From: Pseudoips prasinana
Lineage: Eukaryota > Arthropoda > Insecta > Lepidoptera > Nolidae
DNA: 64,000 nt
NCBI GenBank assembly: GCA_951640165.1
Contig: OX621240.1
Span: 3,794,713 to 3,858,712 of the forward strand
Direction of reading: 5' to 3'
Both the position numbers and the translations under genes were made by a program. How positions within the stretch are numbered: position 1 is the first letter of the stretch; every line of letters starts with the position of its first letter. Shown here one piece after another: positions 1 through 64,000 of the stretch. The notes under the pieces are model-generated. The model searched no databases, was not told where the DNA came from, and saw only the letters and a program-made list of their open reading frames with translations.

Positions 1-398
1 CATACACTTTCTCTTATATAGATAGCTCCTCAAACTTTGCATTTATTATCGATTTCAAGAATGGAACCATTTAGATATTGTTGCTTAATTCGCAGTCAAA
101 AGTTAGTTATAACCATAAATAATAGTTTTGTGATGTTGTGTAAACTAGAAAAAAAGATACCACGATGCGAAGGAGCGAGTCCTTTATTGAGTTTTATTGT
201 ACATTATAGTTGCGATAGAGAATCAAGTTGTTGAGATAGTGGACATTATTGACCTTTTTTATGGATCACCATTTGAGTCCACAACTGCACCCATCCACCC
301 ACATCAACTTTCTACCTTATTGTCCTAATCATCCATCACAGATTTTGGCCTATTACAACGAACGTTATTATTTTCTACCCTACAAGCTTGCACTTTAC
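1..398. other. Intron 62 (partial)
   Basis: AT-rich sequence downstream of e62. I see no further dynein exon, no repeat that recurs in the window and no polyadenylation site tied to the gene. Short open frames here look random. Confidence 0.6.
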
Positions 399-62427
<62,029 letters not shown>

Positions 62428-62479
62428 CTGGAAATTATATTGAGTTCTGACACAATACGTACAGAATAATTATTTAAGA

Positions 62480-62770
62480 GAGGTAGGGCACAGCGTTCAT
62501 TCGCTCGAAGAGCAACCCGACTGGGGAAGTACCTCCACCTTACAGAAGACATTCCTTAATAATAACATTAATAATTTAATGTTGTGTTTCTGAGTGTGAG
62601 TAAGGTCGCCAGAGCTCATCGGGGTGGGGGGAAGGGTCAGCAACACTTGTTTGCTGACTCTTAAAGGCCGGCAACGCACCCGCGACTCCTCTGGTGTTGC
62701 GAGTGTTCATAGGCGGCGGTGATCACTTACCATCAGGTGACCCGCTTGCTCGTTTGTCGACCTCTGACAT
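62480..62770 (+). repeat. SINE family S2, fullest copy
   Basis: GAGGTAGGGCACAGCGTTCA at the start and CAGGTGACCCGCTTGCTCGT near the end, then an A-rich AATAATAATAATA tail. Intron upstream of e1. Confidence 0.75.
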
Positions 62771-62799
62771 AAAAAAAATAATAATAATAATATAGGTCG

Positions 62800-63215
62800 G
62801 GGATATTTTTTTGGGAATCGTCCCTTCTTTTTCCCACCACTGCAACTCCTGTAATCCAGTAGCAACAGGGGCAATGAAATGGCACTAAGCGGTGAAGCTC
62901 AGGCATGTCCCGAGGAATCGCTTCGACTGTCTAGGATCTCGCAACAAATTTAATCAGAAACAACCAAGGAGGAGAAAGAAGTTCCATTTCCCTCCTGAGC
63001 AAAGCAGGAGACAAAATGATACATAACGTTGCCACAAAACTCATCAATACTGGTGCTTTATCGATATTTCGGAATTGGTGGCGTCCATCCCACGACAACA
63101 AAATAAGTCACTCGCCCGACAGCTACGTGTTTTCGACACGCTGTTCTAGAGGTGCTATATCCGTCCGATGTCAAGTAGGCAGAGGTTTTCTGGTGTGACT
63201 ATTTCCTCTTCTTCC
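62800..63215. repeat. Repeat families V and W, second copies
   Basis: 62830-63010 matches 60985-61200 (family V); 63125-63195 matches 45930-46020 (family W). The two families lie next to each other here, which suggests they may be parts of one larger element. Confidence 0.5.
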
Positions 63216-64000
63216 CTTCTACAGCTCAGCTGGCGCTGTTATAAAAATAATAGAAAGAAAGAAAGAAAAACATTTATTCAGAATAATGCACAGACAACAA
63301 AAATATAAAATAACATAATGACAAATAAAAATAAAAACAAAACAGACACTAGTTGTCCGTGCAAGCCTGAAATGGCACCATCTCAGCATTAGCTAGAACA
63401 TTTTATTGTTCTAGCGCTGGTAATTCTGATGATGCCAAGTGACTGTCACGGAACATTAACTTAAATACTAAACATTCAAATATGTCACGGACAAAACAAT
63501 GATAAAATAAGAACAAAACAAACACAATTTTTAACAATAAAACATAACAACATGGCTTTTACACTTTAAATAAATAAAATAATTAAGAACTGGTGTAATA
63601 GTGGCGCATCACTAATATAATATACATACTCTTTGAAAAAAGGTATAAAAGTTATGTAACTTGCTCTGTGGACAAACAACAACAAGCTTCGATAATGGTT
63701 TGTTTACTTATACCTATTACGTACCTATTAAAGGAACATAATTTTCCGATCATATGAACATAAACTTATCAGATACGACAATACTAAGTTTGTTAAATGT
63801 AATGTATATATGAACTGTTAGATGAAGCACTGCTGCTTGTATAGCCATAGGTACTCATTGTGTGAAACGGTAAAGTGCACCAAGACTTATCGAAAATGTC
63901 ACGACTGTAGAACGAAAACAAAAATTTTCCTCTGCTAAGGGGCTTCCACAGTCCTCCCAGCTATACGATAAGGCGATAAGGCGAATAAGGGCATCCTAGG
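63216..64000. other. Right end of window, no exon seen
   Basis: 63250-63290 is GAAAG-rich with AACATTTATTCAG, the reverse of a poly(A)-type tail of an old retroposon. The last 60 bases carry ATACGATAAGGCGATAAGGC repeats. I looked for the exon upstream of e1 and found none. Confidence 0.45.

Overview
The window is insect nuclear DNA, AT-rich and intron-rich. It is most likely lepidopteran, judging from an RTE-clade LINE and the tRNA-derived SINE families of the kind common in moths and butterflies; this is inference, as no species-specific marker was seen. Nearly the whole window lies inside one minus-strand gene for an axonemal inner-arm dynein heavy chain of the DNAH3/DNAH12 class (the fly Dhc62B type). 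I could place 62 exons (numbered e1 to e62 in gene direction, 62427 down to 399). All have GT-AG borders and matching phases, and joined they give 10,356 nt, or 3,452 codons without a break. The first N-terminal residues (right of 64000) and roughly the last 300 C-terminal residues (left of position 1) are outside the window.

Layout from right to left, following transcription: tail and linker, e1-e20 (62427-40730); AAA1, e20-e24; AAA2, e25-e30; AAA3, e31-e37; AAA4, e38-e43; stalk and microtubule-binding domain, e43-e50 (22536-9633), split by a 9.1-kb intron packed with transposons; AAA5, e51-e56; AAA6 and C-terminal domain, e57-e62 (4383-399). Walker A motifs are intact in AAA1, AAA2, AAA3 and AAA4. 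The usual GPPGGGRN motif of AAA3 is altered.

The stalk intron 45 (12057-21155) holds an RTE LINE with an 898-codon endonuclease/reverse transcriptase ORF (minus). This abuts a BEL/Pao retrotransposon (plus) with a 1,488-codon gag-pol ORF. Its LTR end occurs as a perfect 101-bp inverted pair, and its integrase region is broken by an internal direct duplication. Intron 10 (50430-54328) hosts a nested minus-strand gene fragment for a seven-transmembrane protein resembling a divergent class-B GPCR.

The other introns carry RTE 3' fragments, two other LINE 3' ends, several SINE families, at least eight terminal-inverted-repeat (MITE-like) elements, an exact 380-bp tandem duplication that includes the end of e37, and an unusual number of fold-back (inverted) structures. 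No rRNA, tRNA gene, CRISPR array or prokaryotic feature was found.
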